From: Mycobacterium sp. 236(2023)
Lineage (GTDB): Bacteria; Actinomycetota; Actinomycetes; Mycobacteriales; Mycobacteriaceae
Assembly: GCF_029623955.1 (NCBI RefSeq)
Contig: NZ_JARSBP010000002.1
Span: forward strand, 806,001 to 870,000
Length of the DNA: 64,000 bases
Direction: 5' to 3'
Numbering within the stretch: position 1 is the first letter of the stretch; each line of letters starts with the position of its first letter. Positions 28,601 to 35,064 of this stretch are shown piece by piece. The position numbers were made by a program, and so were the translations under genes. The notes under the pieces are model-generated. The model saw only the letters and a list, made by a program, of their open reading frames with translations, was not told where the DNA came from and did not search any database.

Positions 28601-28936
28601 AGCGTCGGCAAAGTCGGCTATCTGGAGGTCGTTGTCATCGTTATCGGTTTCGCTGACAGGCTCGGTGTCGGGCGCCTCGTCGGCGTCGTCTTTTCCGTTT
28701 CCTGTCTCCGTCCCAGTGTCGGTGTCCGAACCCGTGGATGTGCTGCGGGGTGCGGCGGAGGATTTCCCCCGATCCGCTGCCGCGGATGCGGGCGACGAGT
28801 CCCCGGAGGCGTCGTCGGCATAGGCGATGCCGGACCCCGTCAATGCCGCGGCACCGATACCGATTGCCAACGCCCCGGTACCCAGCCAGCGGTAGGGCTG
28901 GATCTTGTTGTGCTTGCGACGTCTGTGTGCACCCAC
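22688..28936 (-). CDS. Giant secreted multidomain M4 (thermolysin-like) metalloprotease
   Basis: 2082 residues. A signal peptide occupies 1-40 (basic MGAHRRRKHNK, hydrophobic GALAIGIGAAALTGSG, cleavage after AYA). Residues ~41-200 are a low-complexity Asp/Ser/Pro/Thr region. Cadherin/VCBS-like Ig domains follow at ~219-337, 340-437 and 447-543 (DPDGDPLVVTLVAGPQKGTV; FSDDNGDVLSYAVTGAPTRG). A beta-propeller of NHL type fills ~560-810, then another Ig-like module. A thermolysin propeptide (FTP/PepSY-like, ~930-1150) precedes the protease: zinc ligands His1260 and His1264 with catalytic Glu1261 in VVAHEYTHGLLDY, and third ligand Glu1292 in LEEAFGDILGS, with a Gly-rich insertion before it. Residues ~1450-2082 form a second propeller of WTGNQIGQTVTLSG-like blades. 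GTG start after GGGGGGCATC. Likely exported to the cell surface; substrate unknown. No sortase motif or C-terminal anchor is visible. Confidence 0.85.
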   Translation of the reverse strand: MGAHRRRKHNKIQPYRWLGTGALAIGIGAAALTGSGIAYADDASGDSSPASAAADRGKSSAAPRSTSTGSDTDTGTETGNGKDDADEAPDTEPVSETDNDDNDLQIADFADAEDSGERSSIPDSSEDDTAGADDEVVVDLPLAIEQSIPRDGATVTADDGTPSPVSKDVDRQAVVISTVVSIAGADSPPAPSPAAPVPPDDLLAAILRRLQVAFFNESPTAAPEQYAGQSALGAVTGSAGAEDPDGDPLVVTLVAGPQKGTVTVNPDGTYTYTPSKSHALTGGTDTFTVSIAETNASEHLHGFRGLWSAIVRIVTFGAVRLDDGSTIRQTITVSIAKVNFAPTAGPPRIDSVDDETGSVTGTLGFSDDNGDVLSYAVTGAPTRGSVTVTAAGGFTYLPDDNKRPVVGSALVTDSFIVTATDPGGQSGFVTVTVTVVPKEEVVDPNSPPVAGSPAYVYTVDGATGIVRGHLFVSDADDDELTYRLGGGLNSADGSVAVNAATGQWVFRPSPRARLASWSGEHSTQALSIVVSDGSASITVDISAPVTPGFDLQADATPGVAAQPTGVAVSGDGHVYIASSGDGTIRVIRPDGSTAPSIQVGGTIFGLALDDSGRLVLADPGTGAVTVVDPTGVTPKQQIATVAGAAGVAIDASGHIVVSSVSRPTLTVLDGDGTVIDTIALPGAAFGVAAGADGRTYVTVGDSVVVIDGNGEVENTIRPGFGQLYTVAADGRGTLYLTDVTGKLHVVAPGGAVRTVTLGGVSAGVAVTATGVLATDLTGGLTEISFVAPAELGTDRIVNPITGVVAGGTDVLDPGGFRYALGSGPGTQTGLIVVDAETGGWRFTPTPGARHLAQGNPSAASVTFTIVVTGGIEPVVVTITAPIVAAVADDDRVIDPDDLVALSREGQVEVVQNVDGTVRSIDGNFTTMPVRNAEDAAEVFNRIAGLLGYSPGFVGADDFTSYSPEATDGQAAPVYYYLNLTTGGIPLVGRSSGAVLITDANGAVQGVFSGLSRTDDDVDLDPADGFETAGAAEAVAKAALRGQLSEYLSDAELDSYLATAPLQSEQVVYYASPSASGVLTWRVIAYSPPSSDTGEDIPAASFALHTFYVQATGTAAGEIVGQQSAFDGLIASQTVQAEDLHDVIRSIVVSTYSSDGTDRWFHDRSRGISVYRGPSNPKFLPGTKAGYNPANPDKRAVSALANVAEVYDYYRDQLGFTPRGHVFVTVVPTLDESAYYITGTSGSMALVFGDSWESARDVVAHEYTHGLLDYRPGFGRGNGSGLGNTAQAEALEEAFGDILGSLFEAKTTIGLEFLIGDDKVGCGNSKVTCSIRILSDPSIKGDREHFRDFVEPSDLSTYNEYPDSTIFGFAVAKMNSDKRTAAISREQWTQVFGHAIYTLAPNPTFADARDAVVFSAKMFGFNSDQLAAVKKAFNDVGISSGSGSYSPPKSWQGVTMRGAPLMQAPLSTGTFNRDGSVTLMTTYDMLDNTTRVALIDAATGTQFGRTTHITGIAGAKFLADGTHILVTSIDDRERGQIAVIDRWTGNQIGQTVTLSGSIVSHELVNGDSILVAAVEKDDLTTDVVLFDTYQAKLIGTRTELRGRVVTSDYDVALHRAVFQTSRVVNGKTVFEMHLVDTFGGGKVGTAVQLPGQAILEASTDGTRLLAAYRDSVQGLLVFTMDVDTGSQIGGVLSVGGSLHNPGVEVTVTANRAVITTSGEGTDGVLTTRLDVVDLATGARVGSTSSFTGQPWHTAISADGTRALLIRRTYSPEQYVPQYISVINLTSGGSIGTEIAVPGTGHYEVMTIGENWVIASDYDGEFHVAIVNSVTGTQVGSTTVISGWLDQNVARAGNNIVAVSQSASGARYAVVIDGLTGRQVGVSALTSSYQPMSRVVVNADGSRAAITRLTMNSNEYVLEVLDTRTGAIVGAPVRMDGHQSTNSAEFTSDGSRIVMSTSGLTESPLVVVDAATGQELSRLIFATGYGSLWPAKLTPDGRRALVVTYGLSQGQPRRSVSVVDIATGKLIGKTVHLPAINGYELLDAQGRRATLTTYGYDVDNGSSWTEVVVLDMETGKQISPFVRT

Positions 28937-29275
28937 GATGCCCCCCGGCCTATGGTCGCGTCAGCGTGCGACAACGACAGCGAACGTAATTGGCGCTGCA
29001 GTAGAAGTGTTTACCACATCAACGAACGCGGTGGATGCCCACTTGAGCGAGCCGAACGAAGTCATACGAACGGACGACATGGGAGCGCGTATGGCCGAGC
29101 CAGCAAAGAGCGAGCCAAATCCTGCGACAACGTCAGCCGTGCGTCAGCCGCTCTGGCGTCACGCCGCAACGCGCCCTCGCCGCGAAGTATCATTCCGGGC
29201 TGTGATCGCGTGGCGCACCACAGCCGTTGCTTAACTCTCGCGGAATTGGCGCCGTTCTCGCGGCCGGTCGGTGGC
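28937..29275. other. Divergent intergenic region
   Basis: About 340 nt between the giant protease (minus) and the coiled-coil gene (plus). It must hold the protease promoter, but I could not fix a -10 with confidence. An open frame at 28910-29278 is Arg- and Ser-rich without motifs and is not called. Confidence 0.5.
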
Positions 29276-29281
29276 TAAAGT
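29276..29281 (+). promoter_or_regulatory. -10 hexamer TAAAGT, leaderless arrangement
   Basis: Six nucleotides before the ATG of the coiled-coil gene. Confidence 0.6.
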
Positions 29282-29287
29282 TGGCGC

Positions 29288-29587
29288 ATGGCGTCCGACG
29301 ATCTCGAACCCAGGGTTCAGGCCCTCGAGGAGCAGGTACAAGACCTGACCGCACGGGTGCGGGCGACGGAGCATGATGCGGCAGCGGCCCGTGTTCTCGC
29401 AGGTGGGGCAGATCGCGACGTCGGTGAGATCCGCGGTGAGCTCAGGAATTTCGGCAAAGCGACGACCGCGGGTTTCAACGCGATGCGGCAAGATCTCGTC
29501 GACCTTCGCGACCACGTCGACCGCGGATTCACCGAGATGCGGGGCAAGCTCGACGCCGCCGTTGCGGGGCGACAGCCCGCGCGCTAA
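29288..29587 (+). CDS. Small coiled-coil protein
   Basis: 99 residues, mostly heptad-like: LEPRVQALEEQVQDLTARVR, a Gly/Ala break near 40, then VGEIRGELRNFGKATTAGF and LVDLRDHVDRGFTEMRGKLD. Hydrophobic residues at a/d spacing predict a two-part coiled coil that can oligomerise. No signal peptide or enzyme motif. Small actinobacterial proteins of this type are common and of unknown use. The stop overlaps the convergent birA stop by three bases. Confidence 0.65.
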   Translation: MASDDLEPRVQALEEQVQDLTARVRATEHDAAAARVLAGGADRDVGEIRGELRNFGKATTAGFNAMRQDLVDLRDHVDRGFTEMRGKLDAAVAGRQPAR

Positions 29588-30378
29588 GCTTCCGCCGGCC
29601 GCAGGTGGGTGATATCCCCGGCAGACACCGTCATCGTCATGCCCGACTCGTCGATCTGCAGCCGCCCGGAATCGTCGATACCCGTTGCAACACCGATGAT
29701 TTGGGAGTCGCCCGGCAGCAGCGCGCGGACGCGCGTGCCGATCGTCGTACTGACCTCGCGGTACTCGGCAGCCAGCTGCGAGTCGTCGCCGGCGGCGGCG
29801 CGCCATCGACCCACAAGCCGGCCCAGTTCCTGCAGGAGCTTGCCGGCCAGCTCGGTTCGGTCGGCGTCGTGGCCGAGCATCGCCAGCGACACCGCGTTCG
29901 GATCCGGCAGCTCGTCGGCGGTGAAGCTGACATTGAGTCCGAGCCCGACAACGATCACCGGCCCGGAGACCTCGGCGAGGATCCCGGCCAATTTGCCGTT
30001 GCCGACGAGGACATCGTTGGGCCACTTCACGCCCGCGTCGACCCCGTAGTCGTCGCGCATCGTTCGGGCCACCGCCAGGCCGGTGAGCAGGGGCAGCCAC
30101 CCCCAGCCGGCCGGCGGAATCCCGGTGGTATCCACCGCGACGGACATCGAGATCTGAGAGCGGGGTGGCGCTGACCACTGCCGGCCATGACGACCGCGGC
30201 CTGCCGTCTGGAATTCGGCGAGAAGCACAGTGCCGGCGATGTCCTCGCCGGCCGTCGCACGAGCAATCAGGTCGGCGTTCGTCGAACCGGTTTCGTCGAC
30301 CACATCGACGCGGCGCCACTCTGTCTCAGAGATGGCGGTGGTTAGTTCGTCAACACGCAACGGTTGAGAGGAAGGCAC
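29584..30378 (-). CDS. birA: Biotin-[acetyl-CoA-carboxylase] ligase
   Basis: 264 residues, the mono-functional class without the N-terminal repressor helix-turn-helix. Signatures: DETGSTNADLIARA, the biotinyl-AMP loop AEFQTAGRGRHGRQWSAPP, KWPNDVLVGNGKLAGILAEV and VVGLGLNVSF, then a small C-terminal beta domain. It biotinylates acyl-CoA carboxylase subunits needed for fatty and mycolic acid synthesis. The GTG start lies 7 nt after TACGCT on the minus strand, so the message should be leaderless. In M. tuberculosis it sits beside the PH-domain gene; here it is separated from it by purKE, fadE25 and accessory genes. Confidence 0.95.
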   Translation of the reverse strand: MPSSQPLRVDELTTAISETEWRRVDVVDETGSTNADLIARATAGEDIAGTVLLAEFQTAGRGRHGRQWSAPPRSQISMSVAVDTTGIPPAGWGWLPLLTGLAVARTMRDDYGVDAGVKWPNDVLVGNGKLAGILAEVSGPVIVVGLGLNVSFTADELPDPNAVSLAMLGHDADRTELAGKLLQELGRLVGRWRAAAGDDSQLAAEYREVSTTIGTRVRALLPGDSQIIGVATGIDDSGRLQIDESGMTMTVSAGDITHLRPAEA

Positions 30379-30385
30379 GTCGTCG

Positions 30386-30391
30386 AGCGTA
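30386..30391 (-). promoter_or_regulatory. -10 hexamer TACGCT of birA, leaderless arrangement
   Basis: Seven nucleotides before the birA GTG on the minus strand. Confidence 0.55.
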
Positions 30392-30450
30392 GCGATGCGT
30401 ATTGCGCACTCCGCAATGGTTCGTTCGTCGGCCAGGCGAATAAGGGGCCG

Positions 30451-30786
30451 TCAGGCAGCCGGCGGCGACGCCGCGTCGAACGAGTGGTCTGAATGGATGG
30501 CTTCATGGGGCGACGAGGGATTCGGCGCGGCCGCACGATTCATCGCGCCGAATCCGAGGACGAACGCGGCAAGCCCGCCAAGTGCCCAGACGCCGGCAAC
30601 CCCCCATTCCCACGATGGGTCCGACGCCACGGCCAGCCAATACGCCAACGTGACGACGACGGAGTAGCCGCAGAGGAGGTAGGACCTGCCTTCATCGCTT
30701 GCCTGCCAACCGGGGTGACGGCGGTTCCGCACGTGCCACGCCACAAGGGCAGCGACGGTTGCCGCGACATACAAGGTGGACTCCAT
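30451..30786 (-). CDS. Small membrane protein of unknown function
   Basis: 111 residues from ATG 30786, which has AAGGGG six nucleotides upstream. Three hydrophobic stretches: LYVAATVAALVAW at the N-terminus, YLLCGYSVVVTLAYWLAV and GVAGVWALGGLAAFVLGFGA. The C-terminal ~28 residues are polar, with His, Asp and Ser. I do not recognise the family. Transcription from the upstream minus-strand promoter would give a ~107-nt leader. Confidence 0.7.
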   Translation of the reverse strand: MESTLYVAATVAALVAWHVRNRRHPGWQASDEGRSYLLCGYSVVVTLAYWLAVASDPSWEWGVAGVWALGGLAAFVLGFGAMNRAAAPNPSSPHEAIHSDHSFDAASPPAA

Positions 30787-30900
30787 TGACCGCCCCTTAC
30801 TACAAGGGCCCCGGTTCTTGAGGCGCTCTTTGCCAGAACTGGATGTTCCCGACGCAAGCATACTTGCGAGCAGTAAAGACGATCAGCCTGGTTGAGGTAA

Positions 30901-30930
30901 ACGATAAGGTCAATGTTGCATTTACGTCAA
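30901..30930 (-). promoter_or_regulatory. SigA-type promoter: TTGACG - 18 nt - TATCGT
   Basis: On the minus strand the -35 is at 30925-30930 and the -10 at 30901-30906, in an AT-richer block, directed toward the small membrane protein gene. Confidence 0.5.
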
Positions 30931-31065
30931 CAATTCGTAATCTGCGTGTTGCCTGAACAATGTGTTGCGACATTCGCTAGAGCGTCAGGCCATGTCACAT
31001 TTTTGACCAGCGAGACCCGTGGGACTTCTGTGACCCAGGAAGGGATGTCGGGCTTCAGGTAGTTG

Positions 31066-31776
31066 CTAAAACGACATCCGCGTCAATTTTTCCGTCTCGC
31101 GTCGGCGCTCCACCAACGTGGGATCCGGATTTGCCACTTGGACCAGCGACGCGCCGACGACATAGAGCGCGAGCAGTCGCTCAACGATGTCGTCGGCGGA
31201 CTCCCACGATCCCGTCGACAGCACCCGGTCGGTTCCGGTGATGCCCTGCGCCGCCGCCGACTCTCGCGCCGCCTCGAGGACGTCATCTGCCGACCGGCCA
31301 CTCAGAGCCGGACCCGGCGCCCGCTCGGGGACGATCTGATCGCCGTGCACCCGCACCGCCGTCGCGTAGTCCGTCAGCCCCACCGCGAGATCGGGGACCG
31401 GCTTGCCGAACGGATCGAGCGACAACACCGCGATCTCGCCCATACCGACCGCCGCCTCGGCCTCGTCGAGCCGGTCTGCTGTGCACAATGCGATATCGGC
31501 CTCGCCCTCGAGTACCACCTCGGCGCCGATCCACCAGATCCCGAACAACACCGCCGCCGTCTGCCAGTGCGCGGGCAGCAACACCGCGACCCGACTGCCC
31601 GGCGTCGCACCCAACTCGTCCCGCAACAGATTGCCGGTCTTAGCGGCCCAGTTGGCCAGCGTCGCCGTCGACAACTCGATGCGCTCGCCGGTGGCGTCGT
31701 CGTAATAGGTGATCCGCGGCCCCGCCGGGTTGGCGGCCATCAACGGATCCAGGATTACGGAGCTGACGTTCGTCAC
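31066..31776 (-). CDS. TIGR03089 family protein, Rv3268-like (AMP-binding-enzyme remnant)
   Basis: 236 residues from a GTG that begins one base after the LCP gene's stop, so translation is coupled. The sequence resembles the start of an acyl-adenylate-forming enzyme (RITYYDDATGERIELSTATL, NWAAKTGNLLRDELGATPGS, VAVLLPAHWQTAAVLFGIWW) but ends before the core A3 to A10 motifs, as in the actinobacterial TIGR03089 family and in Rv3268 next to the LCP gene. It is probably not a complete ligase. Function unknown. Confidence 0.85.
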   Translation of the reverse strand: MTNVSSVILDPLMAANPAGPRITYYDDATGERIELSTATLANWAAKTGNLLRDELGATPGSRVAVLLPAHWQTAAVLFGIWWIGAEVVLEGEADIALCTADRLDEAEAAVGMGEIAVLSLDPFGKPVPDLAVGLTDYATAVRVHGDQIVPERAPGPALSGRSADDVLEAARESAAAQGITGTDRVLSTGSWESADDIVERLLALYVVGASLVQVANPDPTLVERRRETEKLTRMSF

Positions 31777-31777
31777 G

Positions 31778-33259
31778 TCAGTTGACGCACTGCGGATCGG
31801 TCGAGCCGGCCGTGATGATCGGCGACGGCGGCGGCACCATCTCGCCATCGCCCGACACCACGCTGGATGCACTCGGGTCCGCGCCCATCAGCGTCACATC
31901 CGAACCGTCCAGTCCCGCGCCGGGACCGGTGTAATCGGCCGACAGCACCACCCGCACCGAACCCTCGGGAATCGAGGAGTCCTCGACGACCGGAAGGCCG
32001 CCCAACTCCAGAGCGACGGCCTGGGCGCCCATATCGTCGGACTTCGCGGCCTGCACCTGGCTGTTGTCCACCTTGGTGCCCTCGTTGTTGCCGACGTTGC
32101 CCTGCGTAAAGCCCTTGCCCGTCAACACATGTGCGACCGCCGCAGCCAGACCGTTGATGTCACTGTCGTTGACCACCTCGACAGTGGTCTTGTCGTTGCT
32201 GTACGTCAGCTCCTCGGTCTTACCCTCGTCCTGATCGTGCAGCAGGCTGGTCACCCAGTCTTTGACCTCCGTCGGATCGACCCGCACCACGCTCTGCATG
32301 CCGTCGTCGCTCCAGCCCGCCTCCTCGAGGATCGGGATGGTCGCGAACGCCACGTTGCCTGCCGCCAGCTTCTGCAGCTGCTCGACGAAATCCATGATGT
32401 CCCAGCCCTCGGACAGGACGACCGAACGCTGCACTGCCGCTTCGAGATTGCCCAATGTGGTGGGACTCGTCAGAGTCTTGCTGGAGATCACGTCGTGCGC
32501 CATCGACGCCATCACCGCCTGCTGGCGCGTCACCCGGTCGAGGTCGCCGCGCGGCAGGTCGTGCCGCTGACGCACGAAGCTCAGCGCCTGCGCGCCGTTG
32601 AGCTTCTGCCAGCCGGCCGGGAAATCAGCGCCCGAAAGTGGTTCGTACACAGCATTGTTGAGGCAGACGTTGACGCCGCCCAGCGCGTCGGTGATCAGAG
32701 CGAACCCGAGCAGACCGATCTCGGCGTAGTGATCGACCGTGACGTCGGTCAGGTTGGCAACGGTCTTGATCAACTCCTCGCGGCCCGCGTCCTGAGCCTC
32801 GGGCTCCGCGACCACCGGATCCACGCCCTGCTCCTCGACAAGCTCTTTGAGCTTCTCCAGATGCACCGACCCGTACACGCCGTTGATCTTCATCTTCCCG
32901 ATGCCCGGCGCCTCGACATAGGAGTCGCGGGGGATCGAGATGGCCGTCGCCGACTTTCCGTTGTTCGGGATGCGGATCAAAATGATCGTGTCCGTGTTGG
33001 TGGAGACCTCGTCGCCGGCGCGCAGCATCGCGCGCTCCTCGTCGGTCAACGGATTGCCGTGCGCATCGGTGCGGCTGTCAGCGCCCACCAGCAGAATGTC
33101 GATCGCGCCGTCTTCGCCACCCTCGCCCAGTGCGATCGGATTGATGTGGTTGATGCCTGATTCGAACGAGCGGATCTTGCCCCACGCCACGCCGGTTCCG
33201 ATGACGACGGCAACAGCCATGGCCACAGAAATGGCGCGAATCATGTGAGCGGCAGGCAT
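31778..33259 (-). CDS. LytR-CpsA-Psr (LCP) family cell-wall ligase, Rv3267-like
   Basis: 493 residues: an N-terminal signal anchor (~6-25, IRAISVAMAVAVVIGTGVAW), an LCP catalytic domain at ~50-300 with DILLVGADSRTD, STNTDTIILIRIP, ATAISIPRDSYVE and the Arg-rich LSFVRQRHDLPRGDLDRVTR, then a LytR_C domain (~350-450, TTVEVVNDSDINGLAAAVAH) and a Ser/Pro tail. LCP enzymes transfer a lipid-linked glycan onto peptidoglycan; the Rv3267 orthologue (Lcp1) joins arabinogalactan to peptidoglycan. ATG 33259 was chosen because TAGCCT lies 6 nt upstream on the minus strand. It diverges from rmlD, whose product builds the linker rhamnose. Confidence 0.92.
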   Translation of the reverse strand: MPAAHMIRAISVAMAVAVVIGTGVAWGKIRSFESGINHINPIALGEGGEDGAIDILLVGADSRTDAHGNPLTDEERAMLRAGDEVSTNTDTIILIRIPNNGKSATAISIPRDSYVEAPGIGKMKINGVYGSVHLEKLKELVEEQGVDPVVAEPEAQDAGREELIKTVANLTDVTVDHYAEIGLLGFALITDALGGVNVCLNNAVYEPLSGADFPAGWQKLNGAQALSFVRQRHDLPRGDLDRVTRQQAVMASMAHDVISSKTLTSPTTLGNLEAAVQRSVVLSEGWDIMDFVEQLQKLAAGNVAFATIPILEEAGWSDDGMQSVVRVDPTEVKDWVTSLLHDQDEGKTEELTYSNDKTTVEVVNDSDINGLAAAVAHVLTGKGFTQGNVGNNEGTKVDNSQVQAAKSDDMGAQAVALELGGLPVVEDSSIPEGSVRVVLSADYTGPGAGLDGSDVTLMGADPSASSVVSGDGEMVPPPSPIITAGSTDPQCVN

Positions 33260-33265
33260 TTGCCC

Positions 33266-33271
33266 AGGCTA
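33266..33271 (-). promoter_or_regulatory. -10 hexamer TAGCCT of the LCP gene, leaderless arrangement
   Basis: Six nucleotides before ATG 33259 on the minus strand, in the 66-nt divergent region with rmlD. Confidence 0.55.
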
Positions 33272-33325
33272 CTTGCGACCAGCCCGCATTCCGAGGAGCT
33301 GCGGTCGGCGTGCCAAACTCGTGAC

Positions 33326-34180
33326 GTGACCGGCCGAATCGTGATTTCAGGAGGAGGCGGCCTGGTTGGCCGCGTGTTGGCAGGTCAGGCGCGCGCCGAC
33401 GGGCGCGACGTGGTGGCGCTCACATCGTCGGAGTGGGACGTCACGGATCCGACGGCTGCAGAACGTCACATCGCCGACGGCGATGTCGTCGTCAACTGCG
33501 CCGCGTTCACCAAGGTCGACGCCGCCGAATCCGAGCCCGACCGCGCCCACGCCGTCAACGCTGGCGGTGCCGAGAACGTCGCGCAGGCCTGCGCCCGAGC
33601 CGGCGCAACGTTCATCCATATCTCCACCGACTATGTGTTCTCCGGCTCGCTGCAGCGCCCCTACGACATCGACGACCCGACCGGGCCGTTGTCGGTCTAC
33701 GGGCGCACCAAGCTCGCCGGCGAAATGTTGGTGCTGGCCGCGATGCCCGACGCGCACATCGTCCGCACCTCATGGATCTACGAGGGGGCCGACGGTTCCG
33801 ACTTCGCCGCCGTCATGCGCCGCGCGGCCCGGGGCGACGGCACCGTCGATGTCGTCGCCGACCAGATCGGCTCGCCGACATACGTCGTCGATCTGTGCCG
33901 CGCGCTGCTGCAGATCGCCGACGGCGCGATTCGCGAACCCGTCCTGCACGCCGCCAACGCCGGTTCGGCGAGCCGGTTCGAGCAGGCGCAAGCCGTGTTC
34001 GCCGCCCTGGGCGAGGACGTTTCGCGCGTTCGGCCGGTCGGTTCCGACGAGCATCCGCGCCCCGCGCCGCGCCCCGCCTATTCCGCGCTGTCGTCGGCCA
34101 AATCGGAGGCCGCGGGTCTGACACCGTTGCGGCCGTGGCGCGAAGCGTTGGCTGAGGCGCTCGCCACAGCAAGCCGGTAG
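33326..34180 (+). CDS. rmlD: dTDP-4-dehydrorhamnose reductase (backbone copy)
   Basis: 284 residues from GTG 33326. NADPH motif GGGGLVGRVLAGQA near residue 10, VNCAAFTKVDAAESEPDRAH, STDYVFSGSLQRPYDIDDPT and catalytic YGRTKLAGE. It makes dTDP-L-rhamnose, needed for the rhamnose of the arabinogalactan linker. CAAACT, one base off TANNNT, lies 6 nt upstream. It is followed closely by wbbL and manC, as in M. tuberculosis Rv3266c-Rv3265c-Rv3264c. It is clearly distinct in sequence from the RmlD half of the fused protein at 8.3 kb. Confidence 0.95.
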   Translation: MTGRIVISGGGGLVGRVLAGQARADGRDVVALTSSEWDVTDPTAAERHIADGDVVVNCAAFTKVDAAESEPDRAHAVNAGGAENVAQACARAGATFIHISTDYVFSGSLQRPYDIDDPTGPLSVYGRTKLAGEMLVLAAMPDAHIVRTSWIYEGADGSDFAAVMRRAARGDGTVDVVADQIGSPTYVVDLCRALLQIADGAIREPVLHAANAGSASRFEQAQAVFAALGEDVSRVRPVGSDEHPRPAPRPAYSALSSAKSEAAGLTPLRPWREALAEALATASR

Positions 34181-34181
34181 T

Positions 34182-34187
34182 TAGTCT
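34182..34187 (+). promoter_or_regulatory. -10 hexamer TAGTCT before wbbL, leaderless arrangement
   Basis: Seven nucleotides before the GTG of wbbL, directly after the rmlD stop; an internal promoter in the operon. Confidence 0.45.
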
Positions 34188-34194
34188 CTACGCC

Positions 34195-35064
34195 GTGCTG
34201 TTTGTCGTGACGGTGACGTACTCGCCGGGTCCGCACCTGGACCGGTTCCTCGCGACGCTGGCGCACGCGACCGAGCGGCCGGTCACCGTCATCATCTCCG
34301 ACAACGGGTCCACCGACGGCGCCCCCGAAGAGGCCGTCGAGCAGTACTCGAACGCCACGCTCTACCGCACCGGCGGCAACCTCGGCTACGGCACCGCGGT
34401 CAATCGCGCGGTCGCCGAACACAACGTGGCGGCGTCCGACTACTTCATCGTGGCCAACCCCGACGTCCAATGGGGCCCGCGCAGCATCGACCTTCTCTTG
34501 GAGGCCGCCGAGCGCTGGCCCGGCGCCGGCGCGCTCGGACCGCTGATCCGCGACCCCGACGGCACCGTCTACCCGTCGGCGCGGCACCTGCCCTCGATCA
34601 TGCGCGGCGGCATGCACGCGGTCGTCGGCCCGATATGGAAGTCGAATCCGTGGACGGCGGCCTACCGCCAGGAGCGCACCGACCCCAGCGAACGCGCCGT
34701 CGGCTGGCTGTCCGGCTCGTGCCTGTTGCTGCGCGGCGCCGCATTCTCCGAGATCTCCGGTTTCGACGAGCGCTACTTCATGTACATGGAAGACGTCGAC
34801 CTCGGAGATCGCCTCGGCCGCGCAGGCTGGCAGAACGTCTACGTGCCCGAGGCGGAGGTTTTGCACGTCAAGGGACACTCGACCGGTCGCGATCCGGCAA
34901 GCAACCTGGCCGCACACCACGTCAGCACTTACACTTTTCTCGCCGACCGGTACCCGAAATGGTGGCAAGCGCCACTACGCTGGGCATTCCGCGGGGCATT
35001 GGGGGCGAGGGCCACTCTGGTTGTGCGGAATTCGCGAAGGAAGCGAGCGAAAGGGCGGGGCTAG
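34195..35064 (+). CDS. wbbL: Rhamnosyltransferase WbbL (GT2)
   Basis: 289 residues, GT-A fold. VVTVTYSPGPHLDRFLATLA at the N-terminus, ISDNGSTDGAPEEAVEQYSN, the metal-binding region IVANPDVQWGPRS, and the acceptor block GWLSGSCLLLRGAAFSEISG with FDERYFMYMEDVDLGDRLGR. It adds rhamnose to decaprenyl-PP-GlcNAc, making the linker that joins arabinogalactan to peptidoglycan; the orthologue is essential in mycobacteria. The C-terminal helix (RWAFRGALGARATLVVRNSR) may touch the membrane. Its stop overlaps the manC start (TAGTG). Confidence 0.93.
   Translation: MLFVVTVTYSPGPHLDRFLATLAHATERPVTVIISDNGSTDGAPEEAVEQYSNATLYRTGGNLGYGTAVNRAVAEHNVAASDYFIVANPDVQWGPRSIDLLLEAAERWPGAGALGPLIRDPDGTVYPSARHLPSIMRGGMHAVVGPIWKSNPWTAAYRQERTDPSERAVGWLSGSCLLLRGAAFSEISGFDERYFMYMEDVDLGDRLGRAGWQNVYVPEAEVLHVKGHSTGRDPASNLAAHHVSTYTFLADRYPKWWQAPLRWAFRGALGARATLVVRNSRRKRAKGRG

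Noticed and set aside
31709..33160. 483-residue open frame antisense to the LCP ligase
   Set aside because: No domain signature; the LCP gene on the other strand is certain.
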